NCBI RefSeq assembly: GCF_000217715.1 | Contig: NC_015666.1 | Span: forward strand, 3,422,270 to 3,486,269 | Source of the DNA: Halopiger xanaduensis SH-6 | GTDB lineage: Archaea > Halobacteriota > Halobacteria > Halobacteriales > Natrialbaceae | Direction: 5' to 3' | Length of the DNA stretch: 64,000 nucleotides | Shown: piece after piece, positions 8,919-18,553 of the stretch | Layout: each line of letters opens with the position of its first letter | Numbering within the stretch: position 1 is the first letter of the stretch | Program-made: the position numbers and the translations under genes | The notes under the pieces: generated by a model | Seen by the model: the letters and a program-made list of their open reading frames with translations, nothing else | The model's database searches: none | Told to the model about the DNA's origin: nothing

Positions 8919-9611
8919 ATGGCAACTCGAGACGACGAACCCGGCTTGCACGCGCTTCCGATCACCGTCGAGTACGGCGGGCGCGAAGTCACGTTCAACC
9001 CCGCGGTCGTCGAAACCGAGCGCGGCCTGGTCCTGATCGACGTCGGCCCCGAGGACGGCATCCGCTACCTCGAGACCCACATCGACAGCCTCGGCTACGA
9101 CCTCGAGGACGTCTGGCTCGCGCTGATTACGCACCACGACGCCGACCACGCCGGCGGCCTCGACGACCTCCTCGCGCGGACGGACGCGACTGTCGCGACC
9201 CACCGCGACGAAGCGCCGTACGTCTCCGGCGAGCGCGAGCCGATCAAGGGCGATAGCGACGGCGACCGCTACCCGCCCGTCCCGGTCGATCTGGAACTCG
9301 TCGAGGGCGTCCGGATCCCGACGCTCGCCGGGCCGATGGACGTCCTCGAGACGCCCGGCCACACGCCGGGACACATCTCCCTGCACTTCCCCGAGAGCGA
9401 CCTGCTGCTCGCGGCCGACGCGCTCGTCGTCGACGACGGGGCGCTCGCCGGCCCGCGACCCGAGTTCACGCCGGACATGGACCGCGCGATCGAGTCCGTC
9501 GAGAAACTGGCCGACCTCGAGGCCGAGCACACGGTCTGTTACCACGGCGGGTACATGAACGAGGGCGCCGATCGAATGCGCGAGATCTACGAGGCGGAAG
9601 GAGACGAGTAA
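8919..9611 (+). CDS. Metallo-beta-lactamase-fold hydrolase
   Basis: A 230-residue MBL-fold protein. The metal motif reads THHDADHAGG (about residues 71-80); Asp74 stands where the second His of HxHxDH usually lies, a variant seen in some MBL subfamilies. Further ligands are in ETPGHTPGHISLH (about 145-157) and LLAADALVVDDG. The substrate is unknown; glyoxalase II-like or lactonase-like hydrolysis is possible. It lies 84 bp behind the trans-sulfuration gene on the same strand and may be cotranscribed. Confidence 0.88.
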   Translation: MATRDDEPGLHALPITVEYGGREVTFNPAVVETERGLVLIDVGPEDGIRYLETHIDSLGYDLEDVWLALITHHDADHAGGLDDLLARTDATVATHRDEAPYVSGEREPIKGDSDGDRYPPVPVDLELVEGVRIPTLAGPMDVLETPGHTPGHISLHFPESDLLLAADALVVDDGALAGPRPEFTPDMDRAIESVEKLADLEAEHTVCYHGGYMNEGADRMREIYEAEGDE

Positions 9612-9638
9612 GGGTCGGTCGACCGAACCCGGCCCGCG

Positions 9639-10811
9639 CTACTCCCGAACGATGTGGCCCTCGAGGTAGTTGCGCGTTTTGTCGTTGGTCGACTGCGTCC
9701 GCTTGCGGAAGGTGACGACCCGATCGCCGTCCTCGCGGCGCTCGTCCTCGAGTTCGACGGCGAGCCCCTGCCCGCGGAGGTGCTCGAACAGGACGTCGAT
9801 CGTTTCCGAGCTGGCGCGGACGGTGTGGCGCTCGCCGACGCTATCGCCGTCGGCGACGGTTTCGACGGTGTCGCGCATCGACAGCAAGATCGCTTCGCCG
9901 AGGTCGTGCGCCCGCTCGCGGGCCTCCTCGTCGGACTCGTTCCACTCGACGGACTGGAACGCCTCGCGGATGAGCCGCCGGAACATGAACGGCTGGCCGT
10001 AGTCGAACGGGAAGGAGAACGCGTACGCGAGGTCCCCCTGGTTCGCCGCCGAGGTCGTGTACTTCAGTTGTACGTCGCCGTCGGGCGACTTCATCACGAC
10101 GCCCTCGCGGCCCCGCTCGTTCAGATCCGCGATGATCTCGCGAACTTCGTCGGCCGCGCCGTCCCCGTTCCCCGCTCCGTCGGCGTCGTAGATTCCGAAC
10201 AGCGGCGTCTGCGGGACGTCGAACCGCTCGTAGCGCTCGCGGCGCTCGCGGACCGGCAGCGGCTCGCCGGACTCGCGGTCCCGCCAGTCGAACGCGCGGA
10301 ACGCGATCGAGTCGACGTAGGGGTAGTCGTGGGCCGTGTAGGGGTTCTCCGGCCCGATCATCTCGCCGCAGACCATCGCCTCCGGATACTCGTCGAACAG
10401 CGGCTCGAGGTCGACGAGTCGCTCGATGATGCGGGTCGTGAACGGACAGATCATCCCGCTGCGGGAGAACGCGAGTTGCTCGCCGTCGATCCTGGCAACC
10501 CGGACGTTGTAGCCGTTTAGCTTCTCCTCGACCGCGATCGCTTCCCGGTCGCCGAACTGATCCGGAATCCCCTCCTCGAGGACGAGCGTGCGGGGAACCT
10601 TCGGGAACCCGCGGACGACGGTCCCCGCGAGCAGGGCGGTGCCGCGCTCGACGCCGCGGCGGTAGTCGGAGACGTGGCGGTACTCGCGGTCCTCGTACGA
10701 CCGAGTCTCGAGGTGGGGCTCGAGCGTTTCGAAGGCTCTTTCCCCGATTCCGAGCAGTTTGTGGTACTCGGTGCTTCCGTCGGCGTGGGCGTCGGCACCG
10801 GTGTCGGTCAT
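9639..10811 (-). CDS. ATP-dependent RNA ligase (archaeal Rnl3 family)
   Basis: A 390-residue nucleotidyltransferase-type RNA ligase. Motif I with the adenylated lysine is EEKLNGYN (K97). Other motifs are MVCGEMIGPENPY, EGVVMKSPDG (motif IV) and VQLKYTTS (motif V). Archaeal Rnl3 enzymes are homodimers that join or circularise RNA. The ATG at 10811 (MTDTGADAHAD) is preferred to a frame starting 25 codons upstream. The family's partner protein, a PIN-domain protein, is encoded 1.1 kb away at 11951-12628, which supports the assignment. Confidence 0.9.
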   Translation of the reverse strand: MTDTGADAHADGSTEYHKLLGIGERAFETLEPHLETRSYEDREYRHVSDYRRGVERGTALLAGTVVRGFPKVPRTLVLEEGIPDQFGDREAIAVEEKLNGYNVRVARIDGEQLAFSRSGMICPFTTRIIERLVDLEPLFDEYPEAMVCGEMIGPENPYTAHDYPYVDSIAFRAFDWRDRESGEPLPVRERRERYERFDVPQTPLFGIYDADGAGNGDGAADEVREIIADLNERGREGVVMKSPDGDVQLKYTTSAANQGDLAYAFSFPFDYGQPFMFRRLIREAFQSVEWNESDEEARERAHDLGEAILLSMRDTVETVADGDSVGERHTVRASSETIDVLFEHLRGQGLAVELEDERREDGDRVVTFRKRTQSTNDKTRNYLEGHIVRE

Positions 10812-10961
10812 ATGTGTGGGTACGACTGACAGGGCAAAGAAAGCCGACCATGTCCGCTCCGCCTCGGTCGGGTGCCCGATCGACATCCGTCGGCGCCGAC
10901 TCAGCGGGGACTTGCGAACGTCAGGCGTGCCGATATCCGGCTGGTATCGTTAGTAGCGGGT

Positions 10962-11084
10962 ATGGCTCGACGACAGTCCCAATCCCGGAGGCGAGTTACC
11001 TGCCGCGTCTGCGGCACCGAAAACGACGGCTTCTACACGTACTGTCGCAACTGTCTCGGCACGTTACCCGCGAATCGGGTCTAG
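10962..11084 (+). CDS. Small zinc-ribbon protein (40 aa)
   Basis: A 40-residue basic protein with CRVCGTENDGFYTYCRNC, i.e. two CxxC knuckles spaced 11 residues apart, a likely single zinc site. The ATG at 10962 (MARRQSQSRR) is favoured; an in-frame upstream start would add a non-conserved leader. It lies between the RNA ligase and its PIN-domain partner. Many haloarchaeal proteins below 60 residues are of this type; function unknown. Confidence 0.65.
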   Translation: MARRQSQSRRRVTCRVCGTENDGFYTYCRNCLGTLPANRV

Positions 11085-11174
11085 TCCGTCGCCGCGCTCG
11101 AGGGGGCGCTTCGAAACCGTTCTGCGGGTTCCGAAACGGAATTCTCATCGGCGTCCAGCGAGAAGCGAGTCGTA

Positions 11175-11618
11175 ATGCGACTCGAACTCCGCGTCTGCCA
11201 GCACTGTCTCGAGGGCGAGCACGACAGCAGTCCCCAGAAGACGGCCCTGTTGCAGGACATGGTCAACTGCGCCGAGCGGATCCAGGAGCACAAGGACGTC
11301 CTCGACCTCGACGCGGTCCACATTCGTCGGGTCCGCGACGACGAACCGGGCAAACCCGAGGCGCTGCCGGTCGTCGCGGCGACGATCCAGAACGACCAGG
11401 TCGTCCTGAACGACACGCAACTCGTCGCGGAGGGCCAGGACGGCAACATGCTTCTCTACGTCAACCCGAACGACATTCTGACCGTCCTGGCCGGCAATAT
11501 CGACGAGATCAGCAAGGTCGTCGACGAGGACGTGACCGTCGACCTCTCGGACGCCGGCGCCGAAATCGTCTCGCAGGCCGACCTCGGCGCGGATCCGGAG
11601 CGCCAGCCCGACTACTGA
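11175..11618 (+). CDS. Conserved haloarchaeal hypothetical protein
   Basis: A 147-residue acidic protein without membrane segments or signal peptide. It starts MRLELRVCQHCLEGEHDSS, with one CxxC pair near the N-terminus, and ends in an acidic tail. I do not recognise a domain. It is transcribed in the same direction as the zinc-ribbon ORF and the PIN-domain gene, with 90 bp to the former and 332 bp to the latter. Confidence 0.7.
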   Translation: MRLELRVCQHCLEGEHDSSPQKTALLQDMVNCAERIQEHKDVLDLDAVHIRRVRDDEPGKPEALPVVAATIQNDQVVLNDTQLVAEGQDGNMLLYVNPNDILTVLAGNIDEISKVVDEDVTVDLSDAGAEIVSQADLGADPERQPDY

Positions 11619-11950
11619 CGACTGCCGACCTCCTCGCTGCCGACTGGCACGACTCGAGCCGGCGTCGTACGGCTCCGTCCGTCCGTTTTCCGCTCGAGTG
11701 CTCAGTTCTCGCACGATCGTCACAACCGAGACGACGGCGACCGAACCTACTCCGTCGCGGAGTGTCTCGAGGCGCTTGAGGCCGGGGCCGTCGATCCGCT
11801 CGAGAGCGGACCGCGGTTGTCGCAGGACGGCCGGGAAGCGCGGGTAGAGGACGAGCGGGAACGGGCCGAGTGACCGATCGGTAGCGACGCTGCCGCCCTC
11901 GAGAGCGCGCACTTATTTCCCCGCTCGGCTCCAACTCGAGCGTAGGAACA
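11619..11950. other. Intergenic stretch without visible gene
   Basis: This 332-bp gap lies before the PIN-domain gene. Open frames here are GC-rich shadows with Arg/Ser-rich translations. No hairpin array or tandem repeat was seen. Confidence 0.5.
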
Positions 11951-12628
11951 ATGTCCGGCGATGCGTTCAAACAGCGGTTCGTCCTCGACACCTCGCTGTT
12001 CGTCACCGAGGAGATCCGCCGCGAGGACGAATCGCTCGAGGACGCGGTCCTGCGACTGCTCGAGCTGATCGCCCACGCGCGGCTCAACCTCGGCATCTCG
12101 TGTTACGTGCCGCCGACGATCCACGACGAACTCACGACGATGCTCGAGGCCCGCGACGTCGACGACGAGGTGTACTCGAAGCTCAACACCTGGGTCGTGC
12201 GGAAACACCCCGACCGGTACGAGGTGTCCATTCCGGCCAACGTCGTCTACAGCTTCGTCGACGAGATGAGCGACCGGGTCGACCGCGGCTTGCGCGTCTC
12301 CGAGGAGGCAGTCCGGCGCGCCGAGGAGACCAACGGCCACGAACCCCTCGAAGACCACGAGTACAAGACCGAAATCGACGACGTGATCTCGGACCTCCGA
12401 GAGAAGTACCGCAGCGCGATGCGAACCGGCGTCCTCGACTCGCGGGAGGACTTCGACCTGCTGATTCTCGCTCGCGAGCTCGAAGCCGGCGTCGTCACCG
12501 AGGACAGGGGGATCATCGCCTGGACCGAGGACTTCGGCCTGCGGTACATCCGCGGGCGGGAGTTTCCGGACCTGCTCGAGCAGTACCTCGCGACGGTCGA
12601 TCCCGCGGAGAAGCGGACGCTGGACTGA
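11951..12628 (+). CDS. RNA ligase partner protein (PIN domain, MJ_0950/UPF0278 family)
   Basis: A 225-residue PIN-domain protein. It begins [15 protein letters not shown], giving the first acidic residue of a PIN active site. Further acids are in [26 protein letters not shown], matching the (E/D)xDLLxLA...TxD pattern. Family knowledge: this protein group co-occurs with the archaeal RNA ligase family and is annotated as its partner; the ligase is at 9639-10811 here. It could be a nuclease preparing ends for the ligase, which is inference. Confidence 0.88.
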   Translation: MSGDAFKQRFVLDTSLFVTEEIRREDESLEDAVLRLLELIAHARLNLGISCYVPPTIHDELTTMLEARDVDDEVYSKLNTWVVRKHPDRYEVSIPANVVYSFVDEMSDRVDRGLRVSEEAVRRAEETNGHEPLEDHEYKTEIDDVISDLREKYRSAMRTGVLDSREDFDLLILARELEAGVVTEDRGIIAWTEDFGLRYIRGREFPDLLEQYLATVDPAEKRTLD

Positions 12629-12656
12629 CGGTCGGCGCACGCGTGTTTTGTGCCCC

Positions 12657-13967
12657 TCACCCCTCGAGCGACCGCTCCGGCGCTCCCGTTCCGCGCCGCC
12701 GGGTCCGTACGAGCAGCGCGAGCGAGCACAGGAACGCGATTCCGACCCCGACGGCGAGAATGGCGAACGCGACGCGGTAGCCGAACTGGGTGTAGACGAC
12801 CGTCCCCTCGACGGTATCGCCCGTCCGGTAGGCGTCCAGCGCCATCCCCAGAACGGTCGGGAACACCGTCCCGCCGACGAAGCCGGCGGCGTTGACGGTC
12901 GCCGTCGCCACGCCGCTCGCGCTCGCGGGGTACCGCTCCTTGATGACCGACAGCGAGAGCATGACGGCCCCCAGCAGGAAGCCGCAGACGAAGTAGACGC
13001 CCGCGACGACCGGCAGCGGCGGGCGGCCGACCGCGGGGATGACGCCGAGCGCGACGGCGAAAATCGCGAGGCCGCCCGCCAGCAGCGCCACCCGACGCTC
13101 GAGTCGATCCGATAGCCAGCCGACGGCCGGCGAGCCGACCAGCATCCCGACCGATCCGAGCAGCGTGAAGTACGACGCCGTCGTCACGTCGAGGCCGTAG
13201 ACGACCACCAGGTACGGGACGCCCCACAGCCCGATCAGCGTCAGCACGGTGCCGTTGCCCGCGAAGAAGACGATCGACAGGAGCCACTGGTCGCCGTCCC
13301 GGATGAGCGTCCGGAGGTGCTCGCGCGTTTCCGCGAGCGACGTCGTCGCGCGCTCGGGGACGCCCGCGATCGGCTCGAGGCCGGCGTCTACCGGCGAGTC
13401 GTGTGCAAGAACGGCGACCGCGACGGCTGCGAGAACCCCGACCGCGCCCAGGGTCAGGACGGTCGGTCGCCAGCCGGCCGCGTCGACGGCGACCGCCAGC
13501 GGCGTCGTCGCGAGGATCGCCCCGAGCCCGGCGACGCCGGCGGTCAGGCCGGTCATCGTCGCGAACTCGTCGGCCCGGTACCAGTTCGCGCAAAAGCGGA
13601 GGATGGAGACGAAGATGGCGCCGCTCCCGAAGCCGATGAGGGCGCGCGCGGCGAACGCGGCGACGTAGCTTTCGCTTATTGCAAAGCCGATCGCGCCGAC
13701 GCTCAGGACGACGCCGCCGATAGAGCCGATCCGCCGCGGCCCGACGCGGTCGACGAGGACGCCGACCGGAATCTGGACGACGGCGTAGATGAGGAAAAAG
13801 GAGGCGTGTAACGTCCCCAACTGCGAGGCCGTCGTCCCGAAGGCGGCGGTCAGCCGCCCCGACAACACCGCCGTCGAGAGCCGGTGCAAGTTGACGAGCA
13901 GGAAGACCGTCGCCAGCGCGGCCCACGCGACCCACCGGCGTTTCTCGGGCTCCGACAGTACGGTCAC
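12657..13967 (-). CDS. MFS transporter
   Basis: A 436-residue protein with about 12 membrane segments and the MFS loop signature DRVGPRR (about residues 73-79) between segments 2 and 3. The RxGxGxG-like GFGSGAIF region follows. Substrate unknown; it resembles nitrate/organic-anion type or generic MFS carriers. It converges with the PIN-domain gene (28 bp between stops). Confidence 0.88.
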   Translation of the reverse strand: MTVLSEPEKRRWVAWAALATVFLLVNLHRLSTAVLSGRLTAAFGTTASQLGTLHASFFLIYAVVQIPVGVLVDRVGPRRIGSIGGVVLSVGAIGFAISESYVAAFAARALIGFGSGAIFVSILRFCANWYRADEFATMTGLTAGVAGLGAILATTPLAVAVDAAGWRPTVLTLGAVGVLAAVAVAVLAHDSPVDAGLEPIAGVPERATTSLAETREHLRTLIRDGDQWLLSIVFFAGNGTVLTLIGLWGVPYLVVVYGLDVTTASYFTLLGSVGMLVGSPAVGWLSDRLERRVALLAGGLAIFAVALGVIPAVGRPPLPVVAGVYFVCGFLLGAVMLSLSVIKERYPASASGVATATVNAAGFVGGTVFPTVLGMALDAYRTGDTVEGTVVYTQFGYRVAFAILAVGVGIAFLCSLALLVRTRRRGTGAPERSLEG

Positions 13968-14113
13968 GGACGGTAGTTCCGCGTTCGGTACGGTAAGCGT
14001 TGTGATACGTTTGAAACCGCGTCGCTCCGGCTACGGGATCGATGCAGTTTCGGTACGAAAAACGATGAAAACGGTGAAACGCTTGAGAACGCTCGAGAAC
14101 GACCGTCGGCGGC

Positions 14114-14380
14114 TTAGATGCGGCCGACGTTCTCGACGCCGACGCTCTCGACGCCCTCGACCTCGGAGAAGTTCTCCTCGACGGTCTCCGTACCGCCCGC
14201 GCCGTCCGGGACGATCACGGTCGGGTAGAGCGCGGTGAGGCCGAACGCGACTTCCTCGCGCTCGACGCCGTTAATCTTCGCGCCCTCGGGGAGGGAGCTC
14301 TCGAGGCGCTCCTGGAGCGCGTCGAGGTCGATCTCGGGGCTGTTCGGCATGACCTTGATTTTGGCGGCTACTTTACCCAT
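14114..14380 (-). CDS. ef1b: Translation elongation factor aEF-1beta
   Basis: An 88-residue protein equal to the C-terminal nucleotide-exchange domain of eukaryotic eEF1B. It starts [19 protein letters not shown] and carries [15 protein letters not shown], typical of archaeal EF-1beta, which recharges aEF-1alpha with GTP. It follows the zinc-finger gene by 10 bp on the same strand, a conserved haloarchaeal pair. Confidence 0.94.
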   Translation of the reverse strand: MGKVAAKIKVMPNSPEIDLDALQERLESSLPEGAKINGVEREEVAFGLTALYPTVIVPDGAGGTETVEENFSEVEGVESVGVENVGRI

Positions 14381-14390
14381 GGCGGTAGTG

Positions 14391-14570
14391 TTATGGTCCG
14401 GTGAACCCGCAGTCGGGGCACTCGTAGAGGTTGCTCTGCTTGCGACACTTGGCGCAGCGGTAGATCTGCTGGCCGCACTCGGGGCACTTGAACGCGGCGG
14501 CGTTCGTCCCCGCGATGTTGAGCCCGCAGGAGACGCACGAGCGCGTCTCGCGGTCGTCGGTCGTACTCAT
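14391..14570 (-). CDS. HVO_2753-like small zinc-finger protein
   Basis: A 59-residue protein with four Cys pairs: CVSCG, CPECG, CAKC and CPDCG. This matches the haloarchaeal/archaeal zinc-finger protein typified by HVO_2753 of Haloferax volcanii (59 aa, two zinc sites, reported to affect swarming and biofilm formation). It ends [11 protein letters not shown]. It precedes ef1b in an operon. The start at 14570 fits the family length exactly. Confidence 0.92.
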   Translation of the reverse strand: MSTTDDRETRSCVSCGLNIAGTNAAAFKCPECGQQIYRCAKCRKQSNLYECPDCGFTGP

Positions 14571-14892
14571 ACCCGTCCCTTCCCGCCCGCCGTTTTTAAC
14601 GGTTGTCTTTCGAGGGCTCGCGCGTGCGACTCCGTCTCGAGGTCTCGAGGTCTCGAGGCCACCGACTCGCGGTCTCGGCTCGAGAGTCCGGGAGCTGCTC
14701 CCCTCGTGCGACGGATTACCACCGTTGCGGGCGGATTTTCTGGCTCGGAAAACGCGCTGACGGGTACTTTACCGATCGGACGGTACGAACGTGTGCGGCC
14801 CGATACTGGTGAACTGCCCGAACGCCGGTGGGCCGTGCCTCTGACACCGCGGTCGGCAACATTCAAACCGACCGCACTCTTACTGCCGGTGA
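14571..14892. promoter_or_regulatory. Divergent region between zinc-finger/ef1b operon and nreA
   Basis: This 322-bp gap holds promoters for both directions. A short direct repeat of GGTCTCGA (three tandem units) lies at about 14633-14658. Several small reverse and forward frames exist but look like chance. Confidence 0.45.
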
Positions 14893-16194
14893 ATGCGCCT
14901 CGACGAGTACATCGAGGACTTAGAGCCCGACGAGGAGGCAGAGCGTCGCCGCCTCGCCAAGGAGAAGTCCTACGAGATCACCGACCACTTGGAGGAGTTC
15001 GAGCGGCGGTTCGACGACGCGCTCAGCGGCGACACGCTCGTCGGCTCGACGTCTCCCTCGATCTTCGTCGGGCGGTCGAACTACCCGGATATCCCCGTCG
15101 GCCTGCTCTCGCCCGTCGGCGACGAGGACGACGCCGAGGAGTACGTTACCGACGGTGAGTGGTACCAGCAGGGGTACGCGATCAACGACGTGCTCCAGCG
15201 CCGGACCGGACTCCTGAACTCCAACAAGCGCGCGAACGTCGACTCGCCGTCGATCGCGAGCCGGCTCACGCCCAACGTCCACGACGCCTGGAACGGCTTC
15301 GTCGGCGTCCAGCGCGAGGTCGCCATCGCCGACCGGCCGGTCGACCTCGAGATCGGGCTCGACGACACGCCGGATTTGGGTCTCGACGCAGGAACGGACG
15401 TGGCGACACCTCGCGGCCCGCGCGCGAACGCACGGAACGCCGAATTGCGCGAAAATCCCTACGTGCCGAAGCCGGTCAAGAAGACCTTAGAGGACGACGA
15501 CTGGCAGGCACAGGGCGCGATGACCTACCTCTACCGGCGCGGGTTCGACGTCTACGAGATCAACTCGATCCTTTCCGCGGGCGCGCTCGGCGAGGCCGAA
15601 CAGCGCCGCCTCGTCCCGACGCGGTGGTCGATCACCGCCGTCGACGACACCGTCGGCCAGTTCCTGCGCGGACGCATCCGCAACGAACCCAGCATCGACG
15701 AGGTGCAGGTCTGGGCCAACGAGTACATGGGCAACCGCTACTGGGTCGTCCTCGCGCCGGGCAACTGGGAGTTCGAACTCGTCGAGATGAAGGCGCCGGG
15801 CAGCATTTGGAACCCCGATCCCGAGGGCAACACGTGGATGGCCAGCGCTTCGGAGGGGTACGAAGGCCGCTCGAGCTACGTCGAGGAGACCGCCGGCGCC
15901 TACTACGCCGCTCGGCTGGGCGTCTTAGAGCACCTCGAGTCGATCGGCCGGCAAGCGAAGTGTCTGGTGCTCCGGGAGGTGTCGGACGACTACTGGGCGC
16001 CGGTCGGCGTCTGGCAGGTCCGCGAGAGCGTCCGCAACGCCTTCGACGGGAACTACGGCGAGGCCGAGACGTTCCACGGCGCGGTCGCCGAAATCGCTAC
16101 CCAGCTGCCGGTCTCCCTCCAGCGGCTCCGCCGCAAGTCGGAACTCGCGGCCGGGCTGCAGGCGAACCTCAGCGCCTTCTCGAGCCTCGAGTGA
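14893..16194 (+). CDS. nreA: DNA repair protein NreA
   Basis: A 433-residue archaeal Nre protein. The N-terminus (MRLDEYIEDLEPDEEAERRR) and the central WQAQGAMTYLYRRGFDVYEI match haloarchaeal NreA. The C-terminus ends QANLSAFSSLE, a PCNA-interacting (PIP-box-like Q-x-x-L-x-x-F) motif expected in this family. NreA proteins take part in repair of mitomycin-type DNA damage together with UvrABC in Haloferax, by family knowledge. A Cys-containing zinc site reported in some Nre proteins is not obvious here. Confidence 0.9.
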   Translation: MRLDEYIEDLEPDEEAERRRLAKEKSYEITDHLEEFERRFDDALSGDTLVGSTSPSIFVGRSNYPDIPVGLLSPVGDEDDAEEYVTDGEWYQQGYAINDVLQRRTGLLNSNKRANVDSPSIASRLTPNVHDAWNGFVGVQREVAIADRPVDLEIGLDDTPDLGLDAGTDVATPRGPRANARNAELRENPYVPKPVKKTLEDDDWQAQGAMTYLYRRGFDVYEINSILSAGALGEAEQRRLVPTRWSITAVDDTVGQFLRGRIRNEPSIDEVQVWANEYMGNRYWVVLAPGNWEFELVEMKAPGSIWNPDPEGNTWMASASEGYEGRSSYVEETAGAYYAARLGVLEHLESIGRQAKCLVLREVSDDYWAPVGVWQVRESVRNAFDGNYGEAETFHGAVAEIATQLPVSLQRLRRKSELAAGLQANLSAFSSLE

Positions 16195-16300
16195 CGAGCG
16201 CAAACGTCAGCAGCGCTTCGGGGACGATCGTACGCTGAGTACGCTGAAAAACGGTAGACGAGACGTCAGTCCCCGTCAGGCGACGAGAACTGCGTCGGCG

Positions 16301-16495
16301 TTAGAAGCGAGTGACGTTGGTCGCGCGCGGACCCTTGGGGGCCTGCTCGATGTCGAATTCGATCTCGGTGCCTTCCGTGAGGTCCTCGCCGCCGACGTCC
16401 TCCATGTGGAAGAAAACGTCCTCGTCAGCGTCGTCCGTCTCGATGAAACCGTAACCGCCAGTGTCGTTGAAGAAATCAACAATCCCAGTTGCCAT
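16301..16495 (-). CDS. CspA-type cold-shock domain protein
   Basis: A 64-residue single cold-shock domain. RNP1-like GGYGFIET and RNP2-like DVFFHME motifs are present, so it should bind single-stranded RNA/DNA as a chaperone. The short start MATGIVDFFNDTGG at 16495 fits the family; longer upstream frame is not conserved. Haloarchaea usually have several such genes. Confidence 0.93.
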   Translation of the reverse strand: MATGIVDFFNDTGGYGFIETDDADEDVFFHMEDVGGEDLTEGTEIEFDIEQAPKGPRATNVTRF

Positions 16496-16608
16496 TACAA
16501 CCAAAGGGAGGGGTGAGCCGGGGATAAGGATTCCGCGAGCCGTGGTATCACGGCCGCCGAGCGCTGTGGTCCGGCGTCGATCGGCGGCCGACTGCGCGAT
16601 CCGGTCCG

Positions 16609-16830
16609 TCAATCGTCGTCCGGTTCGGGTTCGAACTCCTCCAGCTCGCCCGCTTCTTCCAGCTCCTCGAGATGCGTCGCGGCGTCCTGCTGGATGTAGC
16701 CGGTGAGGACGGCGATGACGGCGATGACGAAGAGCGGGACGCCGACGAGCAGGACGAGTATGCCGATCACGCCGAGGAGATCGGGCGCGAGGAGTGCCGG
16801 AGCGAGGGCAACGGCAGGGTCGAGCGCCAT
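16609..16830 (-). CDS. Small single-pass/double-pass membrane protein, acidic tail
   Basis: A 73-residue protein with a hydrophobic N-terminal half (LLGVIGILVLLVGVPLFV, about residues 18-35, continuing IAVIAVLTGYI) and a very acidic C-terminal tail (HLEELEEAGELEEFEPEPD). The ATG at 16830 begins MALDPAVALAP. Resembles small haloarchaeal membrane proteins of unknown function. Longer upstream reading frame is Ser/Arg-rich and rejected. Confidence 0.7.
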   Translation of the reverse strand: MALDPAVALAPALLAPDLLGVIGILVLLVGVPLFVIAVIAVLTGYIQQDAATHLEELEEAGELEEFEPEPDDD

Positions 16831-17002
16831 GCCCGGAGAGAGGCGATCGGACGGCTTAGTCGCTGGGGTTTCGACCTCTTGTCGCGTTGACCCGTCGCCG
16901 TCCGGGAATTTGAGCGGTGTCCCCGTGGCTCTCGGTACCGGGCTGCATGCTCTCTGGTAATACATCGTCGAGCTTTTATTCATCAAATGCATACCGCGAC
17001 CG

Positions 17003-18439
17003 ATGGCACTCGACTTTACACCGACGACGATCGACGACCTCGATCCGGATCGGCGCCCCTCGTTCCGGCTGGCGCTCGTTCCGGTGTTCGCGGTCGTCCT
17101 CTTCCTGGGGATCGGCTCCGCTGTTCTCGGGCTCGACCCCCACGTGCCGCTGCTGTGGAGCATCGTTGTGACGGGTGCGTTCGGCCGCTACCTCGGCTAC
17201 ACCTGGGACGACCTCTCCGACGGGATCATCAACGGGCTGCTGATGGGGATGCAGGCGCTGTTGATCATCTTCACGATCTACGCCCTGATCGCGACCTGGG
17301 TCGACGCCGGCACGATCCCGGCGATGATGTACTACGGCCTCGAGTTGCTCTCGCCGGGGGTATTCCTGCCCGTAGCGGCGATTCTAGCGGCCGTCGTCGC
17401 GTTCTCGATCGGCTCCTCGTGGACGACGGTCGGGACGCTCGGGGTCGCCTTCGTCGGCATCGGCGCGGGGCTCGGCGTTCCCGGACCGATGACCGTCGGC
17501 GCGGTCATCTCGGGCGCCTACGCGGGGGACAAGCAGTCGCCGCTGTCGGACACGACGAACCTCGCGGCCGGCGTGACGAACACGCCGCTGTACGATCACA
17601 TCTACCGCATGCGAACCGGGACGGCGATCGCCTTCGGCCTCTCGGTGCTCGGCTTCGCCGCGCTCGGCCTCCAGTTCAGCGGCGCCGTGCCGGCCGGTCA
17701 GGTCGCGGAGATCCAGACCGCGCTCGCGGGCGCGTACTCGCTGTCCGTGCTCGCGTTCGTTCCGCTCGTGGTCACGTTCGGCCTCGCGCTTCGGGGCTAC
17801 CCCGCGCTGCCGACGCTCGTCACCGGCGTCTTCGCGGGCATTATCACCGCGATCCTCGTCCAGGGAACGGGCTTCGTCCCCGCCTGGGAGGTCTTCATGG
17901 GCGGCACCGCACCCGAGACGGGTTCGGATCTCGTGAACGACCTGCTCGCCACCGGCGGCCTCACCGGCTCGGCCTGGACGATTACCGTCGTCGTCGCGGC
18001 GCTGTCGCTCGGCGGCCTGCTCGAGCGCATCGGCGTCCTCGCAGTGCTCGCGAACCAGCTCTCGCAGGGCGTCCGTAGCTCGGGGAGCCTGATCGCCGGC
18101 ACCGGCGTCTCCGCGATCGTCGTCAACGCGCTGACCGCCCAGCAGTACATGAGCATCGTCCTGCCGGGCGTAACGCTGCGCAACCTCTACGACGAGTTCG
18201 GGTTAGACAGCGAGGAACTGTCCCGCGCCGTCGAAGCCGCCGGGACGCCGACCGGCGCCCTCCTGCCGTGGCACGCCGGCGGCGTCTACATGGCCGGCGC
18301 GACCGGCGTCGCCACGCTCGAGTACGCGCCGTTCTATCTGTTCGGCTTCCTCTCGCCGCTAGTGCTGTTCGCGATGGCGCTGTCCGGTCGCGGTATCCCG
18401 ACGACGAGTCGGGCCGAACGCGCACAGCACGCCGACTAA
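17003..18439 (+). CDS. NhaC-family Na+/H+ antiporter
   Basis: A 478-residue protein with about 11-12 membrane segments. The stretches IGSSWTTVGTLGVAFVGIG (about 134-152) and GAYAGDKQSPLSDTTNLAAG (171-190) are the hallmark of NhaC proteins. It likely exchanges Na+ for H+ across the cytoplasmic membrane, important in a Na+-rich medium. The gene has its own AT-rich upstream region (16960-16990). Confidence 0.9.
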   Translation: MALDFTPTTIDDLDPDRRPSFRLALVPVFAVVLFLGIGSAVLGLDPHVPLLWSIVVTGAFGRYLGYTWDDLSDGIINGLLMGMQALLIIFTIYALIATWVDAGTIPAMMYYGLELLSPGVFLPVAAILAAVVAFSIGSSWTTVGTLGVAFVGIGAGLGVPGPMTVGAVISGAYAGDKQSPLSDTTNLAAGVTNTPLYDHIYRMRTGTAIAFGLSVLGFAALGLQFSGAVPAGQVAEIQTALAGAYSLSVLAFVPLVVTFGLALRGYPALPTLVTGVFAGIITAILVQGTGFVPAWEVFMGGTAPETGSDLVNDLLATGGLTGSAWTITVVVAALSLGGLLERIGVLAVLANQLSQGVRSSGSLIAGTGVSAIVVNALTAQQYMSIVLPGVTLRNLYDEFGLDSEELSRAVEAAGTPTGALLPWHAGGVYMAGATGVATLEYAPFYLFGFLSPLVLFAMALSGRGIPTTSRAERAQHAD

Positions 18440-18553
18440 CGATCGCCTGAGTCTCCCCCACTGACGCGCCGTTTTTCGATTTCGTCAACTACTCGGCTCG
18501 AGTCGAGCTGCGAGCGCGAGCGAAAAGGAGCCGCTGTATGCGCCGGTCGGCGG

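Noticed and set aside
7533-9545. 670-codon reverse-strand open frame
   Set aside because: It lies antisense to the trans-sulfuration and MBL genes, both of which have clear catalytic motifs.
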